Assembly: GCF_004343585.1 (NCBI RefSeq)
Contig: NZ_SLYW01000001.1
Span: 1,116,001-1,180,000 of the forward strand
From: Neorhizobium sp. JUb45
Lineage (GTDB): Bacteria; Pseudomonadota; Alphaproteobacteria; Rhizobiales; Rhizobiaceae
DNA length: 64,000 bases
Direction: 5' to 3'
This document shows, piece after piece, positions 25,576 to 33,998 of the stretch (positions within the stretch are counted from its first letter, which is position 1; the number at the start of each line of letters is the position of its first letter). Under the pieces are notes generated by a model that worked only from the letters and a program-made list of their open reading frames with translations, made no database searches and was not told the DNA's origin. The position numbers were made by a program, and so were the translations under genes.

Positions 25576-26616
25576 TCAGGCCTTGCCGGACAGGCAGGTC
25601 TTCATCGATTCCGCGATGCCGCGCATCAGCTGGAAATAAAGGTCCGGACCTTCCTTCAGCGTCGCTGCTTCCGGATCGAGCGTGCCGGCCTTTGCCGGTG
25701 TTCCTTCCAGAACGACATTGACCAGTTTTGGCGTGAACTGCGGCTCGGCAAAGACGCAGGTCGCGCCGAGTTCGGTCACCTTCTTGTGGATCTCGCCGAT
25801 GCGCTCGGCGCCCGGCAGCGTCTCCGGGCTTACCGTGATCGAGCCGGCCACCTTCACCTCGTACCGCTTTTCGAAATATTGGTAGGCGTCGTGGAAAACG
25901 ATGAACGGCTTGTCCTTGACCGGTGCGACCGTGGCCTTGATCTCGGCATCCAGTTCGTCCAGCTGGCGCATCAGGCCGGCAGCGTTGTCTTCATATTGCT
26001 TGGCATGTTCCGGATCGGCTTCGGCAAGGCGTTTTGCGATCTCACGACCGATCACCTTTGCATTGAGCGGATCGAGCCAGACATGCGCGTCGAAACCACC
26101 ATGTTCATGGTCGTGATCATGTTCGGCATGGGCTTCGCCCTTGGCATGATCGGCGTTGGCGTGCTCGCCTTCATGCGCGTGGTCGTGACCTTCGGCATGT
26201 TCGCCTTCGTGCTCGTGGCCCTCATGGCCGTGGTCATGCGCCTCGAACGGGCCACCTTCACGGAACGGCAGTTTCTGCAGGTCTGGGGAATCCGACAGAG
26301 CGACAACGGTCTTGGACCCGGCAAGCGCGTCCAAGGGCTTGTCGAGGAAGGCTTCGAGGTTCGGTCCCATCCAGAAGATCAGATCGGCATTCTGGATGGC
26401 ACGGGCGTTCGATGGCTTCATCGAATAGGTGTGCGGCGAGGCGGCGCCTTCGACGATCAGCTTCGGTTCGGCGACGCCTTTTATGATGGAGGCAACCAGC
26501 GAATGGATCGGCTTGATCGACACGACGACATTCGGGGTTGCGGAGGCAGTCCCGGCCATCAGCAGCGCCATGGAGGCTGCAAAGGTGGCGACGATGGGAG
26601 TGGCGACTGCTTTCAT
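25576..26616 (-). CDS. znuA: Zinc ABC transporter, periplasmic binding protein ZnuA
   Basis: ZnuA captures zinc in the periplasm for the ZnuBC importer. The 346-residue protein has a signal peptide (MKAVATPIVATF... AGTASA), a cluster A-1 fold (VVVSIKPIHSLVASI, HTYSMKPSNARA), and a His/Glu/Asp-rich flexible loop at about residues 120-175 that is a zinc collector. FDAHVWLDPLNAK and FVFHDAYQYFEKRY-like HDAYQYF carry the metal-binding His residues. ATG 26616 gives the signal peptide. It is divergent from znuC, with candidate Zur operators between them. Confidence 0.96.
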   Translation of the reverse strand: MKAVATPIVATFAASMALLMAGTASATPNVVVSIKPIHSLVASIIKGVAEPKLIVEGAASPHTYSMKPSNARAIQNADLIFWMGPNLEAFLDKPLDALAGSKTVVALSDSPDLQKLPFREGGPFEAHDHGHEGHEHEGEHAEGHDHAHEGEHANADHAKGEAHAEHDHDHEHGGFDAHVWLDPLNAKVIGREIAKRLAEADPEHAKQYEDNAAGLMRQLDELDAEIKATVAPVKDKPFIVFHDAYQYFEKRYEVKVAGSITVSPETLPGAERIGEIHKKVTELGATCVFAEPQFTPKLVNVVLEGTPAKAGTLDPEAATLKEGPDLYFQLMRGIAESMKTCLSGKA

Positions 26617-26697
26617 GCGGTTCTCCTTGCCCCTCAGGGACAGATTGGTCTGTGTTCGGTGTTGCCGGGCCTTGCGTAAGGCGCCTGGCATAACGAT

Positions 26698-26710
26698 GTA
26701 ATGTTATTAC
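26698..26710. promoter_or_regulatory. Candidate Zur operator 1
   Basis: GTAATGTTATTAC is a palindrome (GTAAT/ATTAC around GTT) in the divergent znuA-znuC promoter region, 82 bp before znuA. AT-rich palindromes of this kind are typical Fur/Zur family sites, and a zur gene lies in the same operon. Binding itself is inferred. Confidence 0.55.
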
Positions 26711-26719
26711 GTTCGTTGT

Positions 26720-26732
26720 GTTATTCTATAAC
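26720..26732. promoter_or_regulatory. Candidate Zur operator 2
   Basis: GTTATTCTATAAC is a perfect palindrome (GTTAT/ATAAC around TCT) 22 bp centre-to-centre from the first site, that is, two helical turns, and 41 bp before znuC. The pair could let Zur shut both divergent transcripts when zinc is plentiful. Confidence 0.6.
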
Positions 26733-26773
26733 GTGTGGCATAGCTGGTGGCAACACAGGACAGGAAGAAATTT

Positions 26774-27694
26774 ATGCTGATGCAGACCGCGGCTCAGGAT
26801 CGCCAGAAAGGTGACGAACTGGTCACGCTGGCAGGGGCCGGAATACGCCGCAACGGCCGCTGGCTGGTGCGTGGTGTCGATCTTTCCATTCATCGCGGCG
26901 AGATCGTCACCCTGATCGGTCCCAACGGTGCCGGCAAATCGACGACTGCGAAGATGGCGATCGGCGTGCTGCGCGCCGATGAGGGAAAGGTCGACCGCAA
27001 GGCTTCGCTCACCATCGGTTATGTGCCGCAGAAGCTGGCGATCGACTGGACCATGCCGCTTTCCGTTCGGCGATTGATGCGGCTGACAGCCAAGCTGGAC
27101 GATGCGAGCCTGATGGCGGCGCTGACCGATGTCGGTATCCCGCATCTGGTTGATGCCGAAGTGCGCCACCTCTCCGGCGGCGAATTCCAGCGGGCGCTGC
27201 TGGCGCGGGCGATCGCCCGTAATCCCGACCTGCTGGTTCTCGACGAGCCGGTGCAGGGCGTCGATTTTGCCGGGGAAAGCGCGCTTTACGAACTGATCCG
27301 CACCATCCGCAACAAGACAGGCTGTGGCATTCTGCTGATTTCCCACGACCTGCATATGGTGATGGCCGATACCGATACGGTGATCTGCCTCAACGGCCAT
27401 GTCTGCTGCCGCGGCACGCCTGAGGCCGTGAGCCGCAGCGACGATTATCGTCGGCTGTTCGGCAATGTCGGCGCCGGACTTGCCGTCTACAGTCACCGTC
27501 ATGACCACACGCATCTGCCGGATGGCCGTGTGCAGCACAAGGATGGATCGGTGACCGATCACTGCCATCCCGATGATGGTCATCATCATGAGCACGCCGG
27601 TCATGGTCATGAACATCACGACGATGATCACAGCCATGAACATCAGCATGGCGATCACACGCATGCCGGCGGCAAGGGGCATCATCATGCTTGA
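26774..27694 (+). CDS. znuC: Zinc ABC transporter, ATP-binding protein ZnuC
   Basis: This 306-residue ATPase powers zinc import. Walker A is GPNGAGKST, the signature is LSGGEFQRALLARA, and Walker B is LLVLDEPVQGVD, with the switch His in ISHDLHMV. After the ATPase core, about residue 240, comes a tail of roughly 65 residues extremely rich in His, Asp and Glu, not needed for ATP hydrolysis and probably zinc-binding. Start ATG 26774 has GGAAGA upstream; ATG 26780 is possible. Its stop overlaps the znuB start (ATGCTTGA). Confidence 0.95.
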   Translation: MLMQTAAQDRQKGDELVTLAGAGIRRNGRWLVRGVDLSIHRGEIVTLIGPNGAGKSTTAKMAIGVLRADEGKVDRKASLTIGYVPQKLAIDWTMPLSVRRLMRLTAKLDDASLMAALTDVGIPHLVDAEVRHLSGGEFQRALLARAIARNPDLLVLDEPVQGVDFAGESALYELIRTIRNKTGCGILLISHDLHMVMADTDTVICLNGHVCCRGTPEAVSRSDDYRRLFGNVGAGLAVYSHRHDHTHLPDGRVQHKDGSVTDHCHPDDGHHHEHAGHGHEHHDDDHSHEHQHGDHTHAGGKGHHHA

Positions 27695-28514
27695 CGATTT
27701 CTTTTTCCGCGCTTTGCTCGCCGGCATCGGATTGGCACTGACGACGGGGCCTCTCGGTTGTTTTGTCGTTTGGCGCCGCATGGCCTATTTTGGCGATACG
27801 ATCGCGCATTCGGCATTGCTCGGCGTGGCGCTGTCGCTGCTGCTGGACATCAACCTTCTGGTCAGCGTGTTTGGCGTCGCTGTCGTAGTCTCGCTGCTGC
27901 TGCTGGTTCTGCAGAAACGCCAGGCGCTGTCCGCCGACGCGCTTCTCGGCATTCTTTCGCATTCGACGCTGGCGATTGGCCTTGTCATGGTTGCCTTCAT
28001 GAGCTGGGTGCGCATCGATCTGATCGCTTTCCTGTTTGGTGACATTCTGGCGGTGACGCCGGCCGATATCGCACTGATCTGGGGCGGCGGCCTGTTCGTA
28101 CTCGCGGCCCTCGTGGTCCTGTGGCGTCCGCTGATCGCCTCGACGGTGAGCGCCGATATTGCCGAAGCCGAAGGCCTGAAGCCCGAACGGGCGCGACTGC
28201 TGTTCATGCTGTTGATGGCACTCGTCATCGCCATTGCCATGAAGATCGTCGGCATCATGCTGATCACCGCACTGCTGATCATCCCGGCCGCGACGGCACG
28301 GCGCTTTTCCTCCGCGCCGGAAGGCATGGCAGTGCTGTCGTCGCTGATCGGCGTCATCGCCGTGGTGGGCGGCTTGTTCGGGTCGCTGACCTATGACACA
28401 CCGTCCGGACCATCGATCGTGGTCGCGGCGCTCATCCTCTTCATCCTCAGCCTTTTGCCGGGCAGGGCTAAAAACCTCGCCGATGGCGGCACGACATCCG
28501 GAGGTCGCTCATGA
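27687..28514 (+). CDS. znuB: Zinc ABC transporter permease ZnuB
   Basis: The 275-residue ABC-3 family permease has about eight membrane spans. GDTIAHSALLGVALS is the family signature that contacts the ATPase, and LLGILSHSTLAIGLV and MLITALLIIPAATAR follow. It overlaps znuC by eight bases and zur by four, a tight operon. An upstream in-frame ATG at 27573 lies inside the znuC His-rich tail and is a reading-frame accident. Confidence 0.95.
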   Translation: MLDDFFFRALLAGIGLALTTGPLGCFVVWRRMAYFGDTIAHSALLGVALSLLLDINLLVSVFGVAVVVSLLLLVLQKRQALSADALLGILSHSTLAIGLVMVAFMSWVRIDLIAFLFGDILAVTPADIALIWGGGLFVLAALVVLWRPLIASTVSADIAEAEGLKPERARLLFMLLMALVIAIAMKIVGIMLITALLIIPAATARRFSSAPEGMAVLSSLIGVIAVVGGLFGSLTYDTPSGPSIVVAALILFILSLLPGRAKNLADGGTTSGGRS

Positions 28515-28930
28515 ATACGCCGACACTGACCAAAAACCAGACTCTGGTACTGGACGTGCTGACGCGTTCCGAGGCGCCGGTCAGCGCCTATACCATTTTG
28601 GACAAGCTGCGCGACCAGGGTTTTCGCGCACCTTTGCAAGTCTACCGGGCGCTCGACAAGCTGATCGAAATGGGCATTGCCCATCGGCTAGAAAGCCTCA
28701 ACTCATTTGTCGCCTGCGCGCATGCCAATGAGAGCTGCTGCGGGCATGGCCACGGCCATGGTCACCACGGCACCGTGGCCTTTGCGATCTGCGAGAGCTG
28801 CGGGCAGGTGAACGAGTTTCACGATCACGCCATCGACGACCGCCTCAACGGCTGGGCAAAGGACCGCAAGTTCAAGCCCTCCAAAACGACGATCGAGATC
28901 CGCGGGCTTTGCGAAGCCTGCATGCACTGA
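28511..28930 (+). CDS. zur: Fur-family zinc regulator Zur
   Basis: The 139-residue repressor senses zinc and should silence znuA and znuCB-zur. An N-terminal winged helix (VSAYTILDKLRDQGFRAPLQVYRAL, here noted as its two halves around DQGF) binds DNA. CESC and CEAC form the structural zinc site typical of Fur proteins. A GHGHGHGHH run in the hinge region is unusual and could add metal sites. ATG overlaps the znuB stop by four bases, so zur is autoregulated if the upstream operators are real. Confidence 0.94.
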   Translation: MNTPTLTKNQTLVLDVLTRSEAPVSAYTILDKLRDQGFRAPLQVYRALDKLIEMGIAHRLESLNSFVACAHANESCCGHGHGHGHHGTVAFAICESCGQVNEFHDHAIDDRLNGWAKDRKFKPSKTTIEIRGLCEACMH

Positions 28931-28933
28931 TCG

Positions 28934-30166
28934 TCAGGCGGCGCGATCTGCCAGGATGGTGCGGTTACGGCCGTGACGCTTGGCCTGATAGAGCGCCTTG
29001 TCGGCCGCTTCCACAAGTTCACCGGCGGCACTGCCATCGTGGCGTGGTGTGGCCGAGGCAAGGCCTATGCTGACCGTGACGTAGCCATTGCCATCCGGCC
29101 GGCCGTGCGAGAGACCAAGCTGGCTCATGGCGCGGTGAATGCGGCTGGCGGCGGTTTCCGCCTGTATCGTCTCCGTGTGGCGCAGCAGGACGGCAAATTC
29201 CTCGCCACCGAGACGCGCCGGCAAGTCATTGTCGCCGCGCGTCTGGCCCTCAATGGCGCGCGCCACCTGCTGAAGACAGGCGTCGCCGGCAGGATGACCA
29301 AATGAGTCGTTGTAGCGCTTGAAGAAATCCACATCGATGACGAGAAGCGACATGGTCTCGCCGGAGACAAGGGCTTCCGTCCATGCCGACTGCAGGAATT
29401 GTTCAAAGCGACGACGGTTGGCGATGCCGGTCAGCGCATCGGTGTATGAATAGGCGTTGAGCTGTTCGTTGATACGGCGGACTTCCTGTGCGTTGAGGCG
29501 TTCGCGCAGCATCAGCAGATAGGCGTGGCGCAGATTGCCTTCCAGCCGGTAGTTGGCCACCAGCGTGATGACGCCCATCGCTGCCATGTAATAAACCGGC
29601 AGGTTGCGTTCGCTCCAATTGAGATCGGGTGTGGCATGCAGGAAAAACGCAGTAACGACGCAACAGCCGACCGTGGTGGCCAGCGCTGCATTGAAGCCAA
29701 TGTGCAGGACGATATTGGCGCCGATAACGATCAGGCCGAAACTGAAGGCGCTGTAATGCGCCTCATCCGATGTGGCGATGTAGAGAAGATAATTCGAGCC
29801 GAGGGCAATCAGGATGGCGCAGCAGGTGAGAACCGAATCGCGGATCCATTGCGGCGGGCTGCGGCGCAGCCAGAACAGCGCCGCAAGGCAGATTGGCGTG
29901 ACGAAGCAGAGCCTGATCAGCGCGGACATGCCGAGAATTTCCGGTCTGGTAATAGCGTCGATAACGATAAAACCGTTGAAGAACACCAGAGCGAACAGAC
30001 CGGCGACGATAGTCTGACGATTGCGGTCGGCGGCGGTGTCCGTCTGGAACACGGCTTCCACCACCGGATCGAAGCTGAGCGGCCGGTTCTTGCGGGCAAG
30101 ATGTCGACCGACGCGATCCAGAAGGGCGGTCGTGTTCTGCTGTGGCTGTTCAGGTGTATCGTTCAT
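28934..30166 (-). CDS. Membrane-bound diguanylate cyclase (GGDEF)
   Basis: The 410-residue protein has five or six membrane spans in its first 220 residues, a short helical linker (LRERLNAQEVRRINEQLNAY, quoted as RERLNAQEVRRIN), and a GGDEF domain from about 235 to 405. The active-site motif is GGEEF, functional in known cyclases, with DALTGIANRR and DVDFFKRYND. The RxxD inhibitory site expected five residues before GGEEF is not canonical (RGDNDLPAR). It should make cyclic di-GMP in response to an unknown membrane signal. It is convergent with zur. Confidence 0.92.
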   Translation of the reverse strand: MNDTPEQPQQNTTALLDRVGRHLARKNRPLSFDPVVEAVFQTDTAADRNRQTIVAGLFALVFFNGFIVIDAITRPEILGMSALIRLCFVTPICLAALFWLRRSPPQWIRDSVLTCCAILIALGSNYLLYIATSDEAHYSAFSFGLIVIGANIVLHIGFNAALATTVGCCVVTAFFLHATPDLNWSERNLPVYYMAAMGVITLVANYRLEGNLRHAYLLMLRERLNAQEVRRINEQLNAYSYTDALTGIANRRRFEQFLQSAWTEALVSGETMSLLVIDVDFFKRYNDSFGHPAGDACLQQVARAIEGQTRGDNDLPARLGGEEFAVLLRHTETIQAETAASRIHRAMSQLGLSHGRPDGNGYVTVSIGLASATPRHDGSAAGELVEAADKALYQAKRHGRNRTILADRAA

Positions 30167-30284
30167 CGGTGTCCATGGCGGTCGCGCGAAGGCACGGCGG
30201 GCGTCACTACATGCGTCGATGGTAATATACGATATGTGTGAAGCAAAGGCTTCATGTCAGCGTGAACGAGTGGTTAAACTGTTC

Positions 30285-30812
30285 TCAAAGCGGACGCAGG
30301 TCTGCGGCAAAACGATGCCAGTTTTTCACGTAGTTGTCGGCGGAAACCGTCAGCCTGGCGATGGCGTCCGCGTCGAGCGTGCGGATGGCGCGGGCGGGCG
30401 AACCGACGATCAGGGAGCCGTCGGGAAACTCCTTGCCTTCCGTCACCAGTGCATTGGCGCCGACGAGGCAGTTGTTGCCGATCCTTGCGCCGTTGAGAAT
30501 GGTGGCGCCCATGCCGATCAGGGAATTGTCGCCGATCGTGCAGCCGTGAATGATGGCATGGTGGCCGATCGTGCAGCCGGTGCCGATCGTTGCGGGATAG
30601 CCCATGTCGGTATGGAGCATGGCGCCTTCCTGAATGTTTGTGCGCGCGCCGACCGAAATCAGTTCGTTATCGCCGCGCAGCACCGCGCCGAACCAGATGC
30701 CGACATCTTCGCCCAGTGAAACCTTGCCGATGACATGTGCGTCCGGTGCCAACCAGTAACGGTCATCGTCGGGTGTCTTCGGTTGAAAATCTCCCAGGGC
30801 GTAAAGCGGCAT
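30285..30812 (-). CDS. Gamma carbonic anhydrase family protein
   Basis: The 175-residue left-handed beta-helix protein belongs to the YrdA/CaiE/PaaY group. The metal-ligand region is GDNELISVGARTNIQ..AMLHTD followed by TIGHHAIIHGCTIGD, with the three His residues expected for the trimeric active site. ISVGARTNIQEG is the hallmark string. Activity as carbonic anhydrase varies within this group. ATG 30812 gives the family start MPLYALGDF. It lies 23 bp after an FAH-family gene and is probably in its operon. Confidence 0.92.
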   Translation of the reverse strand: MPLYALGDFQPKTPDDDRYWLAPDAHVIGKVSLGEDVGIWFGAVLRGDNELISVGARTNIQEGAMLHTDMGYPATIGTGCTIGHHAIIHGCTIGDNSLIGMGATILNGARIGNNCLVGANALVTEGKEFPDGSLIVGSPARAIRTLDADAIARLTVSADNYVKNWHRFAADLRPL

Positions 30813-30835
30813 GCTGGTTCTCCACAAAGGGGGCT

Positions 30836-31522
30836 TTAAACGACGGTCAGTTCCAGACGACCGACACCGGCCGCTTCGCAGACCACCTTGTCGCCCTTGA
30901 CGACGGCACCGACGCCGGCCGGGGTGCCGGTCATGATGATATCGCCGGCGGCCAGTTCGAACTGTTTCGACAGTTCGGCGATGATTTCCGGCAGCTTCCA
31001 GATCATCTGGTTCATGTCGCCGTTCTGCTTGCGGTCGCCGTTGACCTCCAGCCAGATGGCGCCTTCCTGCGGATGACCGACCTTTGCCACCGGCAGCAGC
31101 GCCGAAACGGGAGCGGACTTTTCAAATGCCTTGGCGACTTCCCAGGAACGGCCGGCCTTCTTCATCTGGTCCTGCAGGTCGCGGCGGGTGAAATCGATGC
31201 CGACACCGTAACCATAGACGCAATCAAGCGCGTCCTGCGCATCGATATCACTGCCGCCGGCTTTCAGGGCCATGACGAGTTCGACCTCGAAGTGGACGTT
31301 GGATGACAGCGGCGGGTAAGGAAAAGTTTCGCCGTTATAGACGTTGTCAGCATTCTTCTGGAAAAAGAACGGGGCTTCGCGCGATGGGTCGTGGCCCATT
31401 TCGATGGCGTGGTCGGCATAGTTGCGACCGACGCAATAGACGCGGCGAACGGGGAATTTGTCAGACGTGCCTTCGACTTCGAGGAGGACGGGGGCGGGCA
31501 TGGGGATGACGGTTGCGGTCAT
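30836..31522 (-). CDS. Fumarylacetoacetate hydrolase family protein
   Basis: The 228-residue protein has the FAH catalytic fold: VYCVGRNYADHAIEMG at the start, FHFEVELV-like HFEVELVMAL with two acidic metal ligands, GYGVGIDFTRRDLQ with the third, and GDIIMTGTPAGVG at the end. Relatives are acylpyruvate hydrolases and oxaloacetate decarboxylases (FAHD1-like), and this one is closest in layout to acylpyruvases. ATG 31522 has a perfect AGGAGG; the longer frame from 31594 is not supported. Confidence 0.92.
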   Translation of the reverse strand: MTATVIPMPAPVLLEVEGTSDKFPVRRVYCVGRNYADHAIEMGHDPSREAPFFFQKNADNVYNGETFPYPPLSSNVHFEVELVMALKAGGSDIDAQDALDCVYGYGVGIDFTRRDLQDQMKKAGRSWEVAKAFEKSAPVSALLPVAKVGHPQEGAIWLEVNGDRKQNGDMNQMIWKLPEIIAELSKQFELAAGDIIMTGTPAGVGAVVKGDKVVCEAAGVGRLELTVV

Positions 31523-31682
31523 GAAAAAGTCCTCCTGTAAAAACAAATCGCCTTCTGGAAAGGCCAAGCCTTTGTTCCGCAAATTTCCACGCAATCATAG
31601 CCTTTTTTCGCGACAGGTGGACTGAACTGGCCAAAGTTTTTCGTTTGCTGTATGAGCGGCCGCATATCTCAAAGGACTTGCC

Positions 31683-32720
31683 ATGTATGCTGACGCGCTG
31701 AAGCGTGGCGAAAAGATTTTCGCCGTTGCGCCCATGATCGACTGGACCGATTCGAGGTGCCGGTACCTTCACCGGCAGATGTCGAAGCGTGCTCTGCTTT
31801 ACACCGAAATGGTGGTGGCGGATGCGATCATTCACGGCAATCGTGACCGGCTGCTGGGCTATTCGGCAGAAGAGCATCCGGTGGCGCTGCAGCTTGGTGG
31901 ATCCGATCCGGCAAAGCTCGTCGAAGCCGTGCGCATCGCCGCCGATTACGGTTATGACGAGATCAATCTCAATGTCGGCTGTCCGTCCGACCGCGTCCAG
32001 TCGGGTACTTTTGGCGCGTGCCTGATGCGCGATGCCGGCCATGTGGCCTCTTTGATCGAGGCGATGAAGGCTGTGGCGACCGTGCCGGTAACGGTGAAAT
32101 GCCGGATCGGCATTGATGATCAGGAGCCGGAAACCGTGCTGCCCGACTTTCTGGCGCGCATGATCGGGGCAGGTGCGGATGCCATCTGGATCCATGCCCG
32201 CAAGGCGTGGCTGCAGGGGCTTTCGCCGAAAGAAAACCGCGATATTCCGCCGCTCGATTACGATCTCGTGCACCGCATGAAGCGCGAAAACCCGGATGTG
32301 TTTCTCGGCATCAATGGCGGCATCATCGATCTGGAGCAGGCGGCAGATCATCTGGCGGTGATGGATGGCGTGATGCTGGGGCGTGCCGCCTATCACAACA
32401 CCGGTCTGCTGGCCGGTGTGGATGCGATGATTGGGGGTTCGAGTCCCGGAGGGACTAACACCACAGATGTCGACTGGTTGGCGCTGCGTGACACGATGAT
32501 GGCCTATGCCGATGATGTGATGGCGTCGGGCGGACGCCTGAACCATGTCACGCGGCATATGGTCGGCCTCTTTCAGGGCTTTGCGGGTGCGCGACGCTTC
32601 CGTCAGATCCTGTCGTCGGATGCAACGAAGCCGGGAGCCACGACGGCGGTGATCGAGGCTGCCTTTGCCGCTGTCGATCTGGAGGCCGGGCCGAAACGGC
32701 AGGCCGTCGCTGCCGAATAG
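31683..32720 (+). CDS. dusA: tRNA-dihydrouridine synthase A
   Basis: This 345-residue flavoenzyme reduces uridines 20/20a in the tRNA D loop. FAVAPMIDWTDSRCR is the FMN-binding start, NLNVGCPSDRVQSG carries the catalytic Cys, and IWIHARKAWLQGLSPKENR contains the DusA-specific sequence. The C-terminal helical domain that reads tRNA follows (NHVTRHMVGLFQG). Length and motifs match DusA rather than DusB or DusC. It is divergent from the FAH gene. Confidence 0.95.
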   Translation: MYADALKRGEKIFAVAPMIDWTDSRCRYLHRQMSKRALLYTEMVVADAIIHGNRDRLLGYSAEEHPVALQLGGSDPAKLVEAVRIAADYGYDEINLNVGCPSDRVQSGTFGACLMRDAGHVASLIEAMKAVATVPVTVKCRIGIDDQEPETVLPDFLARMIGAGADAIWIHARKAWLQGLSPKENRDIPPLDYDLVHRMKRENPDVFLGINGGIIDLEQAADHLAVMDGVMLGRAAYHNTGLLAGVDAMIGGSSPGGTNTTDVDWLALRDTMMAYADDVMASGGRLNHVTRHMVGLFQGFAGARRFRQILSSDATKPGATTAVIEAAFAAVDLEAGPKRQAVAAE

Positions 32721-32724
32721 AACC

Positions 32725-33402
32725 TCATGGCATGGTTTTGATGCCGGGCAGCGGTGTCGGCTTCGCCTTCATCTCGATCGGCGGTGCGCCGGGTGGGTTG
32801 ACCAGCGCGAGAATGAGCTGGTGCACCGCGCCACCCGGCGACAGTTCCACCGCGTCGAAATCACGGCCGCGCTGACGCTGCTCGTCTGAAAATTCCTTGA
32901 GTTTCGCCTGCAGCACCTCGCGCACCCTGGTGCATTTCGGATCGTTTTCCGCCGTCAGGCCGATGCTGAAGGTTTCGATCTTTTCGACCATCTCGAGAAT
33001 ATGCTGGCCGTGGACGCGTTCGTGTTTTTCCACGCCTTCGATGAAATCCGTCCAGCGGGTTTTGGTGTCTGCCGGCAGCGAGGACGGACCTTTGGGGAGG
33101 GTATAGGTTATGGTGAGGCTAGGGCGCGCCACGGCGAGCGTGCAGGCACCATTCGGCTGCGGGCGATAATCGCGAGTCCAGAGCAGCTTGAAGGTTGTGT
33201 GGGCGATCGCCTGTCCGACACCGGCGGCCGGGCCACGTTCGCCGATCGACTGGTAGAGCTCGATGCCGGTCTTGCCGGTGACGGCATAGGTCCTGACCTG
33301 TTCGGCCGGTTTCCAGCTTCGAGTGCTTTGGGCGTGTGAAAGCGCGGGCAGCGCCAAAAAGGAAGCGAGAGCGATAGCCGTACGGGAGGTGATGATCGAC
33401 AT
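32725..33402 (-). CDS. Secreted DUF922 protein, putative zinc protease
   Basis: The 225-residue protein has a signal peptide (MSIITSRTAIAL... LSHAQS) and matches DUF922, predicted secreted zinc-dependent proteases. The metal motif is KHERVHGQHI, that is, HExxHxxH, at about residue 125. Two Cys residues (GACTL, PKCTR) may form a disulphide in the periplasm. No substrate is known and proteolysis has not been read from sequence alone. It is convergent with dusA, five bases apart. Confidence 0.85.
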   Translation of the reverse strand: MSIITSRTAIALASFLALPALSHAQSTRSWKPAEQVRTYAVTGKTGIELYQSIGERGPAAGVGQAIAHTTFKLLWTRDYRPQPNGACTLAVARPSLTITYTLPKGPSSLPADTKTRWTDFIEGVEKHERVHGQHILEMVEKIETFSIGLTAENDPKCTRVREVLQAKLKEFSDEQRQRGRDFDAVELSPGGAVHQLILALVNPPGAPPIEMKAKPTPLPGIKTMP

Positions 33403-33585
33403 GGTTTTGTGTCGCTTGGCTTGGCGCCGCTGTCAACGGGGTTGGATGGTCTCCGTTGAGAGGACAGGCTCGTCTCTCGGCGATCCTTGCTTGTCAAATT
33501 CAGCGGTTTTAGCCAACGACTGTGGTTCGTCGGTGAAAGCTGTGTCAGGCCGCGACGGCCGACTTTGCTGTGTCTCGGCGCGCGC

Positions 33586-33819
33586 TCAATCCTTCGCCAC
33601 CGTCATCAGCATGTCCCACATGTCGGCGCCGGTTTCGAAAACGGAGGCATTGGCGGCAAATTGCGTTTCGGCCTGCAGCACGTCGAGCATGTCGCCGGTG
33701 AGATCGCTGTCATGGCCGGGCGTGGAGGCGTTGGCGATGCCGTGGGCAGCGGTGGAAAGCCGCTCCGTCTGGGTCTGCATACCGTAAAGCGAAGTGTTCA
33801 GCGCCGCCGTGATCGTCAT
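33586..33819 (-). CDS. Miniature flagellar rod/hook-like protein
   Basis: This 77-residue protein looks like the two ends of an axial flagellar protein joined with nothing between. The N-terminal half (LNTSLYGMQTQTERLSTAAHGIANASTPG) resembles the Flg_bb_rod motif, where the usual N at the ANNLAN position is read as HGIANAST. The C-terminal half (DVLQAETQFAANASVFETG) resembles the flagellar C-terminal helix that ends with an L..A...Y.AN pattern. No flagellar gene is nearby. ATG 33819 with GGGA upstream is the likeliest start. Its function is unknown. Confidence 0.7.
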   Translation of the reverse strand: MTITAALNTSLYGMQTQTERLSTAAHGIANASTPGHDSDLTGDMLDVLQAETQFAANASVFETGADMWDMLMTVAKD

Positions 33820-33947
33820 TGTCAAATTCCCAGCCTGATGGACGAAACCTTTATGCTGCGGGGCATCTCAAGGAAGGATGAAGGGGCAGGGTTAAGGCAG
33901 GCCTTGATGGCATGCCCAGATGTACCGTTTCGGGATCAGCGGATATG

Positions 33948-33971
33948 AAAAGGCCCGCCGGAAGCGGGCCT
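33948..33971 (-). terminator. Terminator after the small membrane protein gene
   Basis: On the minus strand GGCCCGC pairs with GCGGGCC around a short loop and is followed by TTTTC, 28 bp past the stop at 33999. Confidence 0.85.
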
Positions 33972-33998
33972 CATGGTCAGTGTGTCTCGGAAGAGAGA

